Shown: positions 43,268 to 52,770, counted from the first letter of the stretch. The stretch: DNA of 64,000 nt from DASPKM01 sp036402175 (GCA_036402175.1 DASWTK010000052.1:42283-106282), one strand, 5' to 3'. Numbers and translations are program-made. The notes: generated by a model from the letters alone, not told the origin.

Positions 43268-43585
43268 AAGCTCTGATCAGAAAGGAAAGGTGAGATTATG
43301 CAGATAAGAACTATGTAAGTCTTATTAAGCGCATCTGCCAGTTATTGTCGTAATCATCACATTAGCAGGACAATGAATGAAAAAACCGTTTAAGTTTCAC
43401 AAAATATTTTTTTTATTTTTAGCCTTTTTACTGTAACATTGCCAGTGGAAAAGGCTGATAAGTCAATCCCTTCTTAACGCATCAGGTTACTTTCAGGAAT
43501 TCCGTTTCACAATCAAATCAATAAATTTCAAGTTTCCCAGACCGTTTCTTTTGAAATTGATGATGTATAACCCACAAGTATTTGT
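43268..43585. other. Intergenic region upstream of rho
   Basis: About 320 bases with no ORF worth calling. It has a very T-rich tract on the plus strand (43400-43430) and then an unstructured leader before the rho ATG. A long rho leader would fit known Rho autoregulation in other bacteria, but no specific element can be pointed to. Confidence 0.4.
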
Positions 43586-45280
43586 ATGTATGACATTCTG
43601 CAACTGAACGACATGCTCGTTCCTGAACTGCTGGATATTGCAGAGCAGTTAAAGATCCCCAACGCTAAAAAACTTGATAAACAGGATCTCATCTATAAAA
43701 TCCTGGACAGGCAGGCTGTTATTGCCAGCGCTGTGAAAAACCCTGCGGGTGACGATAAAGGCCGTCGGAAAAGAATTGTAAAAACTTCCACTGCAAATTC
43801 TACGGAAGAAGCGGTTGTTGAAAGCAATGGACAGGACGAACCCCGCTTTAAAAAGGCAGAGCCAAAAAAAGAAGTGAAAAAACAACCAGAAAAAGCCCCG
43901 GAAAAAGCGCCTGAAAAGGTTGCAGAAAAAGCGCCGGCAAAACGTGGCCGGAAAAAATCGGACAGTGAGCAGCCGCAGGAAAAACCCACTCAGCCCGCAC
44001 TCGATTTGCAGGATGAAGAAGAAGAAGATAATAATGGGAATTCCACCAGCCAGGACGACGGCAATGACCAAATGGTGGTTGAACAGCCGCAGATGCAGGA
44101 AGCACCTCCGGTCGAAGCTCCCAAATCTTACCCTCCCAGAAGGAATGAAGTATTCAACATCGAATTCGATGGTGTGATCCTTGGTGAAGGTGTATTGGAA
44201 ATGATGCCCGATGGATATGGCTTCCTTCGCAGCAGTGACTACAATTACCTTTCATCTCCCGACGATATTTATGTATCTCCTTCACAGATAAAATTATTCG
44301 GATTAAAAACCGGTGATACAGTGTATGGAGCAGTTCGCCCTCCAAAAGAAGGTGAGAAATATTTCGCGCTTTTAAAAGTTGAGACCATCAATGGTAAATC
44401 TCCCGAAGAAGTAAGGGACAGGGTTCCGTTTGATTATCTCACTCCGCTTTTCCCATACGAAAAGCTGAACCTGTTCACTACATCCGATAACTATTCAACC
44501 CGCATCATGGACATGTTCACGCCCCTTGGTAAAGGACAGCGTGGATTGATTGTTGCGCAGCCCAAAGTTGGTAAAACGGTATTGCTGAAGGAAGTGGCAA
44601 ATGCCATTGCCGCCAACCATCCCGAAGTGTACCTGATGGTGGTGCTGATTGATGAACGCCCGGAAGAGGTTACCGATATGGAGCGCAGCGTAAGGGCGGA
44701 AGTTATTGCTTCCACCTTCGATGAACCGGCAGAGAAACACGTAAAGGTTTCTGCGATCGCGCTTCAGAAAGCAAAGAGACTGGTTGAGTGCGGCCACGAT
44801 GTGATGATCCTCCTTGATTCCATTACAAGACTTGCGCGCGCGCATAATACTGTTGCGCCGGCGAGTGGTAAAGTACTGAGCGGCGGTGTGGAAGCAAATG
44901 CCATGCAGAAGCCAAAGCAGTTCTTTGGCGCTGCGCGGAAAATTGAGAATGGCGGATCACTGACCATCCTTGCTACAGCGCTGATTGAAACAGGATCAAA
45001 AATGGATGAGGTTATTTTTGAAGAATTCAAAGGAACCGGCAACATGGAATTGCAGCTTGACCGCAGACTTGCCAACAAGCGCATATTCCCTGCAATTGAT
45101 CCTGTGTCTTCATCAACCCGTCGCGACGACCTGTTGCTGGAAAAAGATATGCTGAACAGGATATACCTGTTGCGTAATTACATGGCCGACATGAATACGG
45201 AAGAAGCGATGAATGAATTGCTGAAGCGCATGCGCGGAACCAAGGATAATTATGAATTCATTGCCAGCATGAATAGCTGA
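43586..45280 (+). CDS. rho: Transcription termination factor Rho
   Basis: A 564-residue hexameric RNA helicase. Residues 1-45 are the Rho_N helical domain. Residues ~50-190 are a low-complexity insertion, first Lys/Pro/Glu-rich with repeated PEKAPEKAPEK, then acidic DEEEEDNN. The RNA-binding cold-shock domain follows (GVLEMMPDGYGFLRS), then the ATPase core with Walker A QPKVGKT (residues ~325-331), Walker B VMILLDSITRL and the Q/R-loops. Insertions at this site are known from Bacteroidota and other phyla. A strong terminator follows. Confidence 0.98.
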   Translation: MYDILQLNDMLVPELLDIAEQLKIPNAKKLDKQDLIYKILDRQAVIASAVKNPAGDDKGRRKRIVKTSTANSTEEAVVESNGQDEPRFKKAEPKKEVKKQPEKAPEKAPEKVAEKAPAKRGRKKSDSEQPQEKPTQPALDLQDEEEEDNNGNSTSQDDGNDQMVVEQPQMQEAPPVEAPKSYPPRRNEVFNIEFDGVILGEGVLEMMPDGYGFLRSSDYNYLSSPDDIYVSPSQIKLFGLKTGDTVYGAVRPPKEGEKYFALLKVETINGKSPEEVRDRVPFDYLTPLFPYEKLNLFTTSDNYSTRIMDMFTPLGKGQRGLIVAQPKVGKTVLLKEVANAIAANHPEVYLMVVLIDERPEEVTDMERSVRAEVIASTFDEPAEKHVKVSAIALQKAKRLVECGHDVMILLDSITRLARAHNTVAPASGKVLSGGVEANAMQKPKQFFGAARKIENGGSLTILATALIETGSKMDEVIFEEFKGTGNMELQLDRRLANKRIFPAIDPVSSSTRRDDLLLEKDMLNRIYLLRNYMADMNTEEAMNELLKRMRGTKDNYEFIASMNS

Positions 45281-45306
45281 TAAGAGTTCATCATCATTAA
45301 AATAAT

Positions 45307-45347
45307 AAAGCTGCCGCTTGAGTTGAAAAACAAGCGGCAGCTTTTTT
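45307..45347 (+). terminator. Terminator of rho
   Basis: A perfect 14-bp stem (AAAGCTGCCGCTTG, 45307-45320 with 45331-45344) and a run of seven T. It can also serve the convergent lipoprotein gene in part. Confidence 0.9.
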
Positions 45348-45364
45348 TATGATTAATCAGTTCC

Positions 45365-46012
45365 TTATTTTTTCGGTTCGTAACGTTTATAAAAATTGCT
45401 GTTATCATCCAGCTTAACTGTCCATATAATTGGTTTCATAGTGTTTTGATCTTCTGTCCTGCCGGCAAGTACAATGGTAGTGTCATTCATCCAGAATCCC
45501 TGCTCAACAGATGTTCCCGGTCCGAAAAAGAAGACACGCCTTCTTTTCCTGGTAGCTCTGTCAAGCACTGCAATTTCTGAGTCGGGCTCACCCTGGACCA
45601 TGCTGGTTTGACCTTTGCTATTCTTTGAAACCATAGCGCCATAACTTCCAAGATCCAGCACTTTGCTGCTATCGGGAGAATAGATGAGTACCTGTTTGTA
45701 AGTTTTATAGAATTCGGGGGTAAGATTGGCCTGAGAAATAATGAGCGAATCTTCCACCCAATTATCGATATACTGAAAATCGTCAAGCCTGATCGTGCTC
45801 TGACGTTTTGAGCGGTCGAGCCATGGCTGAAGATTACTGGAGAAAGTTTGAATGAATTCTGAAGAGGTATCTACCGGGCTGAAGCTGACAACAGTATCCT
45901 CGGCAGTTGTTGTTGTAGTGGTAGTGGAGTCGGTAGTTGCCTGTTTGTCTTCCCCCGCATTACATGCCATTATAAATATGATCCATGCTAACAAACCGTA
46001 AGATTTCTTCAT
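45365..46012 (-). CDS. Secreted lipoprotein, unknown
   Basis: 215 residues from the ATG at 46012, which gives a lipoprotein signal peptide (MKKSYGLLAWIIFIMACNAG). A threonine-rich linker (TTDSTTTTTTTAED) follows the acylated Cys. The folded part contains RKRRRVFFFGPGTSVEQGF and IVLAGRTEDQNTMKPIIW, strand-rich and not assignable to a family I know. Monocistronic between rho and mnmH. Confidence 0.75.
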   Translation of the reverse strand: MKKSYGLLAWIIFIMACNAGEDKQATTDSTTTTTTTAEDTVVSFSPVDTSSEFIQTFSSNLQPWLDRSKRQSTIRLDDFQYIDNWVEDSLIISQANLTPEFYKTYKQVLIYSPDSSKVLDLGSYGAMVSKNSKGQTSMVQGEPDSEIAVLDRATRKRRRVFFFGPGTSVEQGFWMNDTTIVLAGRTEDQNTMKPIIWTVKLDDNSNFYKRYEPKK

Positions 46013-46085
46013 TGATGCTGATTTTGGATAAAGTTCAGACAATTTTCCTGCCGCTTTAAAGTAATTTGCAAAGCTTTAATAATCC

Positions 46086-47261
46086 TTGGGAGTAGAAAAA
46101 ATAAATATCGAGCGATTTCTTGAACTGGCGGAAAAATTCCCCGTCCTGGACGTGCGTTCCCCAGGTGAGTTCCTTCATGCCCACATACCAGGGGCTTTCA
46201 GTCTTCCATTATTCACCGATGAAGAAAGAAAAATTGTGGGAACAGCTTATAAACAACAAAGCCGCTTTGCTGCAATAAAGGATGGGCTGGACTTTTTTGG
46301 TCCGAAGATGAGACGCATGGTAGAGGAAGTTGAAATGATCGCCGCCAACTGGAAACCGGCAGCGGCTGTTGCAAAAATAAATTCAAACTCTGGCGGAATG
46401 AATAACGGAGATATAAAACCGGAATTCGCGCCGAATAAAATATCTGGGGAAAACAGACCGTGTAAAACAGTACTGGTTCATTGCTGGAGGGGTGGCATGC
46501 GCAGCGGCGCGGTATCCTGGCTACTTGACCTTTATGGATTTAAGGTATACACGCTGACTGGTGGGTATAAATCTTTCAGGAATTGGGTCATTAAGCAATT
46601 CGGGCTTTCTTACCGGTTTAATATTCTGGGCGGTTATACAGGCTCGGGAAAAACGGAAGTGCTGAAGGAGTTGGAAAGCAGGAACCAATTGGTGATTGAC
46701 CTTGAATTACTGGCGGGCCATAAAGGATCGGCATTTGGAAATATCGGATTGCCTCCTCAGCCAACCCAGGAAATGTTTGAAAACCTGTTAGGGATAAAAT
46801 TGAATATCGCGCTCAGGAAATCACTAAATGCGCAACAGCAACCGATCTGGCTGGAAGACGAAAGCCAGCGGATAGGATCTGTTAATATTCCACAGCCACT
46901 GTGGCTAAGCATGCGTAATTCTTCAATCTATTTTCTTGATATCCCTTTTGAAGAAAGGTTGCAGCACATCGTTGCTGAATACGGAAGCCTTGACAGGGAA
47001 CGGATAAAGGATGCCATTACGCGTTTGCAGAAAAGACTTGGAGGACTTGAAACAAAAACGGCGCTTGCAAGCCTGGAAGAAGATAATATCCTGGAATGTT
47101 TTCACATTCTGTTGAAATATTACGACAAATATTATCAGAAGGGATTGAATAACCGCAGCAATCTTGAAGGATTGTTGACCAATGTGAGGTGTACTACAAT
47201 TGATGCAGGCACAAACGCGGTTGAAGTTTTGAAGCATATTCAAACAGCAACTGTGTCATGA
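46086..47261 (+). CDS. mnmH: tRNA 2-selenouridine synthase
   Basis: A 391-residue enzyme (SelU) that replaces sulfur by selenium in (c)mnm5-2-thiouridine at tRNA position 34 using selenophosphate, via a geranylated intermediate. An N-terminal rhodanese domain (VLDVRSPGEFLHAHIPGAFSL) carries the catalytic Cys133 in HCWRGGMRSG. A P-loop domain follows (GGYTGSGKT, residues 182-190). About 30 extra residues (92-125, NSNSGGMNNG region) precede the active-site strand. The start is TTG at 46086; no in-frame ATG keeps the rhodanese start. selD lies 114 nt downstream. Confidence 0.94.
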   Translation: MGVEKINIERFLELAEKFPVLDVRSPGEFLHAHIPGAFSLPLFTDEERKIVGTAYKQQSRFAAIKDGLDFFGPKMRRMVEEVEMIAANWKPAAAVAKINSNSGGMNNGDIKPEFAPNKISGENRPCKTVLVHCWRGGMRSGAVSWLLDLYGFKVYTLTGGYKSFRNWVIKQFGLSYRFNILGGYTGSGKTEVLKELESRNQLVIDLELLAGHKGSAFGNIGLPPQPTQEMFENLLGIKLNIALRKSLNAQQQPIWLEDESQRIGSVNIPQPLWLSMRNSSIYFLDIPFEERLQHIVAEYGSLDRERIKDAITRLQKRLGGLETKTALASLEEDNILECFHILLKYYDKYYQKGLNNRSNLEGLLTNVRCTTIDAGTNAVEVLKHIQTATVS

Positions 47262-47375
47262 AAATTGATCCGTTCAAGCGGGAAGGATTGTTACAATTAA
47301 TGACTGTTGCGCAGTTACATTGAATAAAACCTGAACAGCTGCAAGACTTCACACTGTTACTTTTAATTAATAATT

Positions 47376-48443
47376 ATGATGAATGAAGAACCGATACTTT
47401 TAACGCAATACTCTCATGGGGCGGGTTGTGGTTGCAAGATAGCGCCGAAGGTGCTGGATGAAATTCTGCACAGCACTACAGTCATGCCGGGTTATGACAA
47501 GCTTCTTGTTGGAAACAGCAGTAAGGATGATGCTGCGGTTTATGACCTTGGCAATGGAATGGGACTGATATCAACTACCGATTTCTTTATGCCGATTGTT
47601 GACGATGCGTATGACTTTGGAAGGGTGGCTGCAGCTAATGCTATCAGTGATGTATATGCGATGGGCGGACAACCATTGATGGCAGTAGCTATCCTTGGGT
47701 GGCCGGTTGAAAAATTGCCTGCCTCTCTTGCGCAGGCGGTATTGGAAGGAGGCCGGTCAATTTGCAAAGAGGCGGGAATACCATTAGCGGGCGGACATAG
47801 CATCGACACAACCGAACCCATGTTCGGATTGGCAGTAACGGGACTAGTGCCCCTTGGGAATCTTAAAAGAAATAATACAGCAACGGAGGGTGATGTTTTG
47901 TTTCTGACCAAACCTGTTGGAACAGGTATATTGTCAACGGCACAGAAAAGGGCCAGGCTTAAGCCGGAACATAAAGAAGCATTGGTAAATCAGTTGACCA
48001 GCCTGAATAAGGCAGGAGCCGCGTTTGGAAATGTAAATGGTGTAACAGCCATGACCGATGTAACAGGCTTTGGCTTGCTTGGGCATCTTATTGAAATGGC
48101 TGAAGGCAGCGGATTAAGCGCGGAGCTTTTTTATAACGATATTCCTTTAATGGATGGAGTGGCAGAGTATCTGCAGGAACGCATTGTTCCGGATGCCACC
48201 TATAGAAACTGGAACAGCTATAGTCAGCTGGTTGGTTTTGATAAAGGAGTGAACGTAATGCAGGCATTCAGTTTGTTGCCGGATCCGCAAACAAACGGTG
48301 GTTTGCTGATTGCGGTTAATTCGTTGGGCATTGAAGAAGTGAAAAGGATTCTGAAGGATAATGGATTAAGCGTAACTCCGATCGGAAGGTTAATTGCCAG
48401 GAGTGAGAAAATTGTGACGGTCAGGAATTCGGGTGTTGAATGA
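47376..48443 (+). CDS. selD: Selenide, water dikinase (selenophosphate synthetase)
   Basis: A 355-residue ATP-dependent enzyme producing selenophosphate, the selenium donor for MnmH. The active-site stretch LTQYSHGAGCGCK matches E. coli SelD; catalytic Cys18 and Lys21 correspond to Cys17 and Lys20 there, so this is the Cys rather than the selenocysteine form. The PurM-like halves contain DFFMPIVDDAYDFGRVAAANA and TDVTGFGLLGHL. There is no selA, selB or selC in the window, and the gene pairs with mnmH. Start ATG 47376; a second ATG follows directly. Confidence 0.97.
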   Translation: MMNEEPILLTQYSHGAGCGCKIAPKVLDEILHSTTVMPGYDKLLVGNSSKDDAAVYDLGNGMGLISTTDFFMPIVDDAYDFGRVAAANAISDVYAMGGQPLMAVAILGWPVEKLPASLAQAVLEGGRSICKEAGIPLAGGHSIDTTEPMFGLAVTGLVPLGNLKRNNTATEGDVLFLTKPVGTGILSTAQKRARLKPEHKEALVNQLTSLNKAGAAFGNVNGVTAMTDVTGFGLLGHLIEMAEGSGLSAELFYNDIPLMDGVAEYLQERIVPDATYRNWNSYSQLVGFDKGVNVMQAFSLLPDPQTNGGLLIAVNSLGIEEVKRILKDNGLSVTPIGRLIARSEKIVTVRNSGVE

Positions 48444-48515
48444 TTAATTCACCAGAAAAAAAATGAAACAATTTTCCGCGAAGTGTTTTGATGGATCATA
48501 AACACGTAGGCCGGA

Positions 48516-49433
48516 TCATTTTCCCTGTAAGAACAGTTCTGCCATCATGCACCTCACACTTCCGCCTTCGATCTTTTCAATGGTAGGAACTGGAATTATA
48601 ATTGGCATGGCGAATGATTGAATTTTTTTCCGCTGCGCAGTTTCCAGTGAATCCCAGGCCGATTTACTGGCTACAATAAATCTGTCGCCATGTATGTTTT
48701 GTAACTGAAGCATGTTCCCGGCGAACAAATGCATTTGTTCCAGCGTAATAGTTATGATCTCATGTCCGGTAGACTCCAGTAATTGCGTAACTGCGATCCG
48801 CTCAGTTTCATCAGTGATAGCTTCTGAGCAAATCACCGCAAACCGGTCGCCCACGCACATCATAACATTGGTATGATAAATTGCGCGGCCGTTTTTATCT
48901 GCCGCGTTAAAGGTTATTGCATGATAACCGTGACCCAGCGCAAACTTTTCCAGAATGGTAAGGTTGGTTCTTTCAGACAGGCAGGCATAGATGATCCTGT
49001 GGTTGTGATCAATGACCATGCTGCCGGTACCTTCCAGGAAACGCCCTTCAGCTTCATACTCACTCCAGTCTTCAAAGCCTGTAGTCTGGAAATTTTCCAC
49101 CAGCCATTGAAGGATGTCATCCCTTTTTTCTATTCGCCGGTTCGGAGCGTACATAGGAAAAACCGAAATGATTCCTGAAGGAAAAGTGCAAAACCAGTTG
49201 TTCGGGAAAATCGCGTCAGGTTTAGGTGGGTCGGCCGAATCCTCTATAACAATTACTTCTATATCCTGGTTAACGAGTTGTTGCACCATATTATCGAATT
49301 CGGACAACACCTGTTGCTGAATTTCTCCTTTGTCGGCCGAAGTTGATTGCTGGAAAAAGTTATTTGCGGCAGTTTGTTCGTTAAATCCAAATGCTGCGGG
49401 TCTTATCATTAATATCGTTGAAGCTACTGGCAT
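48516..49433 (-). CDS. ctlX: CtlX-type amidinotransferase-fold hydrolase
   Basis: A 305-residue guanidino-modifying enzyme-fold protein of the citrulline-utilisation hydrolase (CtlX) family. Recognisable segments are ILMIRPAAFGFNEQTAANNFFQ, PKPDAIFPNNWF, EGTGSMVIDHNHR, AIYHTNVMM with the catalytic His, and the terminal GGSVRCMMAELF with the nucleophilic Cys. It probably hydrolyses a ureido or guanidino compound such as citrulline or an arginine derivative. It starts 3 nt after the methyltransferase stop, in the same operon. Confidence 0.88.
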   Translation of the reverse strand: MPVASTILMIRPAAFGFNEQTAANNFFQQSTSADKGEIQQQVLSEFDNMVQQLVNQDIEVIVIEDSADPPKPDAIFPNNWFCTFPSGIISVFPMYAPNRRIEKRDDILQWLVENFQTTGFEDWSEYEAEGRFLEGTGSMVIDHNHRIIYACLSERTNLTILEKFALGHGYHAITFNAADKNGRAIYHTNVMMCVGDRFAVICSEAITDETERIAVTQLLESTGHEIITITLEQMHLFAGNMLQLQNIHGDRFIVASKSAWDSLETAQRKKIQSFAMPIIIPVPTIEKIEGGSVRCMMAELFLQGK

Positions 49434-49436
49434 TTT

Positions 49437-50114
49437 TCAATGTATTGGATCGCCAACCAGGATCAAAGAAGCCGGACGTTGTGTATGTGGATGTACCGGC
49501 TCCCTCAGTTGATGTAATTTATAGTTTGTTCGGGATAACAGTTCAACCCAGCTTTCAAGCGTTCTGAAATACCAGGGTGCAGGATCAGTAAATTCTTCTG
49601 AAAATCCATTCCAGCTTCCGGTACGCCAGCCATCGGCATAAGGCTGGTCGGCAGATGCCGAATGTGGATGTAAGGTTTGAATGATTAGTTTTCCTTTGGC
49701 CGAAAAGTTTGTTCGCAATTGAAGCAGCATCGACTCCACCAATTCGTTTCCGAACAGCGAAAAATTAAATACAATAACATCGAAAAGTTGAGTGGACTTG
49801 AATTTACCCTGTACTATTTCCTGGTAGCTGCAAACGCTGAAGTTCGCATGCCCCTGTTCGTTTGCGGAATTGATGAGTTCCGGTATTGCGTCAATTCCCC
49901 AGGCACTGATTTTGTGTGCGGCCATTGTTCTGCATAGCCATCCTTCGCCACAACCTACGTCAAGCATGGTTTGTGGACGCAGTTCAAGAATGACATCAAC
50001 AATGGCTTTATTGGTGACAAGCTTCCTGCTTTCAATCGACTGCGTACGTATTGCCTTTGCCCATGGAGCAGCATTTGTACGCCAGCTTTGTAATATGTGT
50101 TCCTCCGGATTCAC
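49437..50114 (-). CDS. Class I SAM-dependent methyltransferase
   Basis: A 225-residue small-molecule methyltransferase. Motif I is MLDVGCGEGWLCRTMA, the acidic loop AWGIDAIPELI, and the post-motifs FDVIVFNFSLFG and GKLIIQTLHPHS are present. The C-terminal region (WNGFSEEFTDPAPWYFRTLESW) resembles UbiG/Methyltransf_23 proteins. The start overlaps the pterin dehydratase stop by 4 nt, so translation is coupled. Substrate unknown. Confidence 0.9.
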   Translation of the reverse strand: MNPEEHILQSWRTNAAPWAKAIRTQSIESRKLVTNKAIVDVILELRPQTMLDVGCGEGWLCRTMAAHKISAWGIDAIPELINSANEQGHANFSVCSYQEIVQGKFKSTQLFDVIVFNFSLFGNELVESMLLQLRTNFSAKGKLIIQTLHPHSASADQPYADGWRTGSWNGFSEEFTDPAPWYFRTLESWVELLSRTNYKLHQLREPVHPHTQRPASLILVGDPIH

Positions 50115-50353
50115 TTCTCCGTTAATACCAGCTTGTCAATTGCTTTGGCAAGCTTGTGATCCTTATCGGTAACAACGTCTCCTGCACTATGTGTGGAAAG
50201 CCATACTTCTACAGTATTCCAAACATTTGTCCATAATGGATGATGATCCATTTTTTCCGCAGCCAAAGCCACCCTTGTCATAAAGGCAAAGGCTTCTGAA
50301 AAATCTTTGAACTGGAATTTCCGGTAAAGTTTATTGTCTTGTTCTGTCCACAT
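50111..50353 (-). CDS. phhB: Pterin-4a-carbinolamine dehydratase
   Basis: 80 residues from the ATG at 50353. It dehydrates 4a-hydroxytetrahydrobiopterin, recycling the cofactor of aromatic amino-acid hydroxylases, and may act on molybdopterin-like pterins. The signature DHHPLWTNVWNTVEVWLSTH ... DKDHKLAKAID contains the paired active-site histidines. Length is typical. It is coupled to the downstream methyltransferase. No phenylalanine hydroxylase is in the window. Confidence 0.93.
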   Translation of the reverse strand: MWTEQDNKLYRKFQFKDFSEAFAFMTRVALAAEKMDHHPLWTNVWNTVEVWLSTHSAGDVVTDKDHKLAKAIDKLVLTEK

Positions 50354-50441
50354 AAAAAAAATATATTTTAATACAACCGGCCGGTACAATAAATAAAATG
50401 CGGTTTGTAAGAGTACGAATGAATCCTGAATAAACAGGTGA

Positions 50442-50876
50442 TCAGAATATTAAATGTCCTTTATTCCTGATCTTTTCATTGGTAAGCTCCATCACCAGTT
50501 GCACGCCGCCGAGCGATCTCAGAGAGGCTGTAATATCTGCCAGCCATTCAGCGGACGGGATATCGCCCTTCATCAGCCACAAAAAATCAAGGTGCCTGAA
50601 TTCGGGGAGCAGATATTCTCCATCGAACTGGTTATTGTAAAGGTAATGGCAGAGTGACCCGTTTGGTTCACGGTATTCGTAGACAGCGAAAAAATATTGT
50701 CTTCCTTTTTTAGTCAGCTGGATCTCGATGTCGTTCTTAACCCTGAAATCGAACCTTAGCTTATGATTGAGCAGCCAGGAGAACCGGTAGTCCTTCATGG
50801 GCGCTACAATTCCCAGCAGGTGGGAATCTTCAAAAAAATCATGTGCAAGTTCATCCAGGTCAAGTTTGAGCTTCAT
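50442..50876 (-). CDS. IPExxxVDY-family protein
   Basis: A 144-residue cytoplasmic protein of a Bacteroidota-specific family of unknown function. It has LLGIVAPMKDYRFSWLLNHKL near the N-terminus and, at the family signature position, LLPEFRHLDFLWL in place of the canonical IPExxxVDY. The start lies 6 nt downstream of the M28 peptidase stop, so the two are probably co-transcribed. Confidence 0.8.
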   Translation of the reverse strand: MKLKLDLDELAHDFFEDSHLLGIVAPMKDYRFSWLLNHKLRFDFRVKNDIEIQLTKKGRQYFFAVYEYREPNGSLCHYLYNNQFDGEYLLPEFRHLDFLWLMKGDIPSAEWLADITASLRSLGGVQLVMELTNEKIRNKGHLIF

Positions 50877-50882
50877 GCCGGG

Positions 50883-52535
50883 TTAAAATTGTACTGAGGT
50901 CTCGATGGTTTCATTGCCGCGCTTATACTTCACTTTGGCAAGATCGCCTTTTTTAAATTTACCCAGCGCCTGCATGTACGATTCCATGGAAGAAATTGAA
51001 TGCTCTCCCAGTTGTATCAGTACATCACCAGTTTTGAGGCCTGCTTTCTGTGCAGGGCGGCCTTCAGAAACACCATCTACTCTTACACCTGATCCACTGT
51101 AAGTATAATCCGGCATAATACCCATGCTCACACTGAACCTGGCCGAAGTAGTGGTTTGGGTTTCTCTTGTTTTGGTAAATGCGAGCTTAGCGGGATTGTT
51201 ATTCTTTTCGATGACGTTATAAATAAGGCGGATGATCATCATTTCGCCCACATAGTTGATCTTGTCCGCATCATCACCAGGCCTGTGATAGTCTGAGTGC
51301 AGCCCGGTAAAAAAGAATAATACGGGAATATCTTTCCTGTAAAATGAAGTATGATCACTTGGCCCGGTGCCGCTTGAATCGAATTTAATTTTGAAATACT
51401 TGTTTTGAGTTGAAAAGGTGGATGTCCATGCGGGTGAAGTCCCGATGCCTCCGACCGTGAGCGCCTTACTGGAGTCGTTCAGTCTGCCCACCATATCCAT
51501 ATTGATCATGTAGTTGACACTGGAAATACTGACTGCCGGGTTTTCGGTAAAATATTTTGAACCATGAAGTCCGAGCTCTTCACCCGAAAACGCAACGAAT
51601 ACATAGTTATTAGCGGTAAGCTTTGATTTTTTCAGCATTTCAGCCAGTTCTATAAGCGCGGCGGTTCCGCTTGCATTGTCATCGGCTCCGTTATGGATCT
51701 GGGTGGTATTGTTGCGCAGCATTGAGTTGCCGTCTTCGCCATATCCCAGGTGATCGTAGTGAGCACCAAGAACAACCGTTGCAGGCGCTCCATTGTCGAT
51801 ATACCCAACGACATTATTGCCCTTGCGCTTTTTTTCGCCCAACTCAATTTTAAGTTTAAGGTCAAGGGAAGCGGATGGATCTGAAAGATATTTTTTTGCG
51901 GATGCCTTTGAAATATATATCACAGGAATACCGGCAAGGGTTGAGCGATCTTTTGGATTGAATGCGATCTTGTCTTCAAGTTCGGATGAGTTATATACAA
52001 TCAGCGCAGTAGCGCCTTTCGCTGCTATTTCAGTGGCTTTCTGACGCAACTTGTCTTCCAGGTCGAAATGAGGATTGTCTTTGTTCTCAACCAGCCAGTC
52101 ATCTATGTCGATGAACCATGGCATGCCACTTTCGTGCAGCGCAATGGATGGGTGGGCTTCAAGACTGCTGTTCTTGCTGAATGCCAGGGGAAAATAATCT
52201 GTGTTCAGTTTAAGCTCGTTACCATTGATAAAGAAATGGGAAGTCGGTCTTACCTCTTTTCCATCACTTATTTCAAAAGCCTGTAGCCATGAACCCGCAT
52301 CACCCTTTGGTTGAAGACCAGCTGCGGCAAATTGCTTACTGATATATTCACTCGCAAGCTGTTCACCTTTTGTTCCGGCTCTGCGACCTTCCAGTTTATC
52401 ATCTGCCAGAAAACTGATATGGGACTGAAGGTCTTTTATTAATGCCTTATCTGCTTTCTTAAGTTTTTGAGCGTCTGACAGAAGGCTGCAAAATAAAAAA
52501 GCCGAAAGGATTGAGGTTTGGAGGTGTTTGCGCAT
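50883..52535 (-). CDS. Secreted M28 zinc aminopeptidase with PA and PDZ domains
   Basis: A 550-residue exported peptidase (signal peptide ending near LLSDAQ). A PA insert domain (about residues 120-240) lies before the M28 core. Its dinuclear zinc ligands are His in GAHYDHLG, Asp in GADDNASGT, Glu in SGEELGLHGS, Asp in NMDMVGR and His in GLHSDYHRPGDD. A C-terminal PDZ domain (VDGVSEGRPAQKAGLKTGDV) probably aids substrate binding or oligomerisation. Lead gene of a minus-strand operon. Confidence 0.93.
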   Translation of the reverse strand: MRKHLQTSILSAFLFCSLLSDAQKLKKADKALIKDLQSHISFLADDKLEGRRAGTKGEQLASEYISKQFAAAGLQPKGDAGSWLQAFEISDGKEVRPTSHFFINGNELKLNTDYFPLAFSKNSSLEAHPSIALHESGMPWFIDIDDWLVENKDNPHFDLEDKLRQKATEIAAKGATALIVYNSSELEDKIAFNPKDRSTLAGIPVIYISKASAKKYLSDPSASLDLKLKIELGEKKRKGNNVVGYIDNGAPATVVLGAHYDHLGYGEDGNSMLRNNTTQIHNGADDNASGTAALIELAEMLKKSKLTANNYVFVAFSGEELGLHGSKYFTENPAVSISSVNYMINMDMVGRLNDSSKALTVGGIGTSPAWTSTFSTQNKYFKIKFDSSGTGPSDHTSFYRKDIPVLFFFTGLHSDYHRPGDDADKINYVGEMMIIRLIYNVIEKNNNPAKLAFTKTRETQTTTSARFSVSMGIMPDYTYSGSGVRVDGVSEGRPAQKAGLKTGDVLIQLGEHSISSMESYMQALGKFKKGDLAKVKYKRGNETIETSVQF

Positions 52536-52561
52536 CTTGATAAAATCTTGTTACTATGATG

Positions 52562-52569
52562 CAAAAGTA
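52562..52569 (-). promoter_or_regulatory. -7 box (TACTTTTG) of the M28 operon
   Basis: TACTTTTG on the minus strand lies 26 nt before the ATG. A TTTG stands 22 nt further upstream, slightly longer than the usual spacing. Confidence 0.45.
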
Positions 52570-52666
52570 GGATGGACAGTTGTTTACAAGGCAAAAAACG
52601 GACATATTTAATAAAAAATAAACGGAAAATAATGAAGTAGCTGCCCGGATATGGGGGCTTTTAGTT

Positions 52667-52674
52667 TACTTTTG
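52667..52674 (+). promoter_or_regulatory. -7 box (TACTTTTG) of the SNF2 helicase gene
   Basis: TACTTTTG lies ~96 nt upstream of the preferred ATG at 52771. The -33 region is poor. Confidence 0.4.
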
Positions 52675-52770
52675 CAGATTGCTTTTTCCTGAAACAGTGG
52701 CTGGATGGTAACTGTGTGCCAGGGGGACAACTGTAGCGGAAACTGCCGGTTGCAACAGCAAATTGAAATC

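Noticed and set aside
43649..44071. Phe/Leu-rich 140-residue antisense ORF
   Set aside because: Shadow of the lysine-rich (AAA/AAG) insertion of rho read on the other strand.
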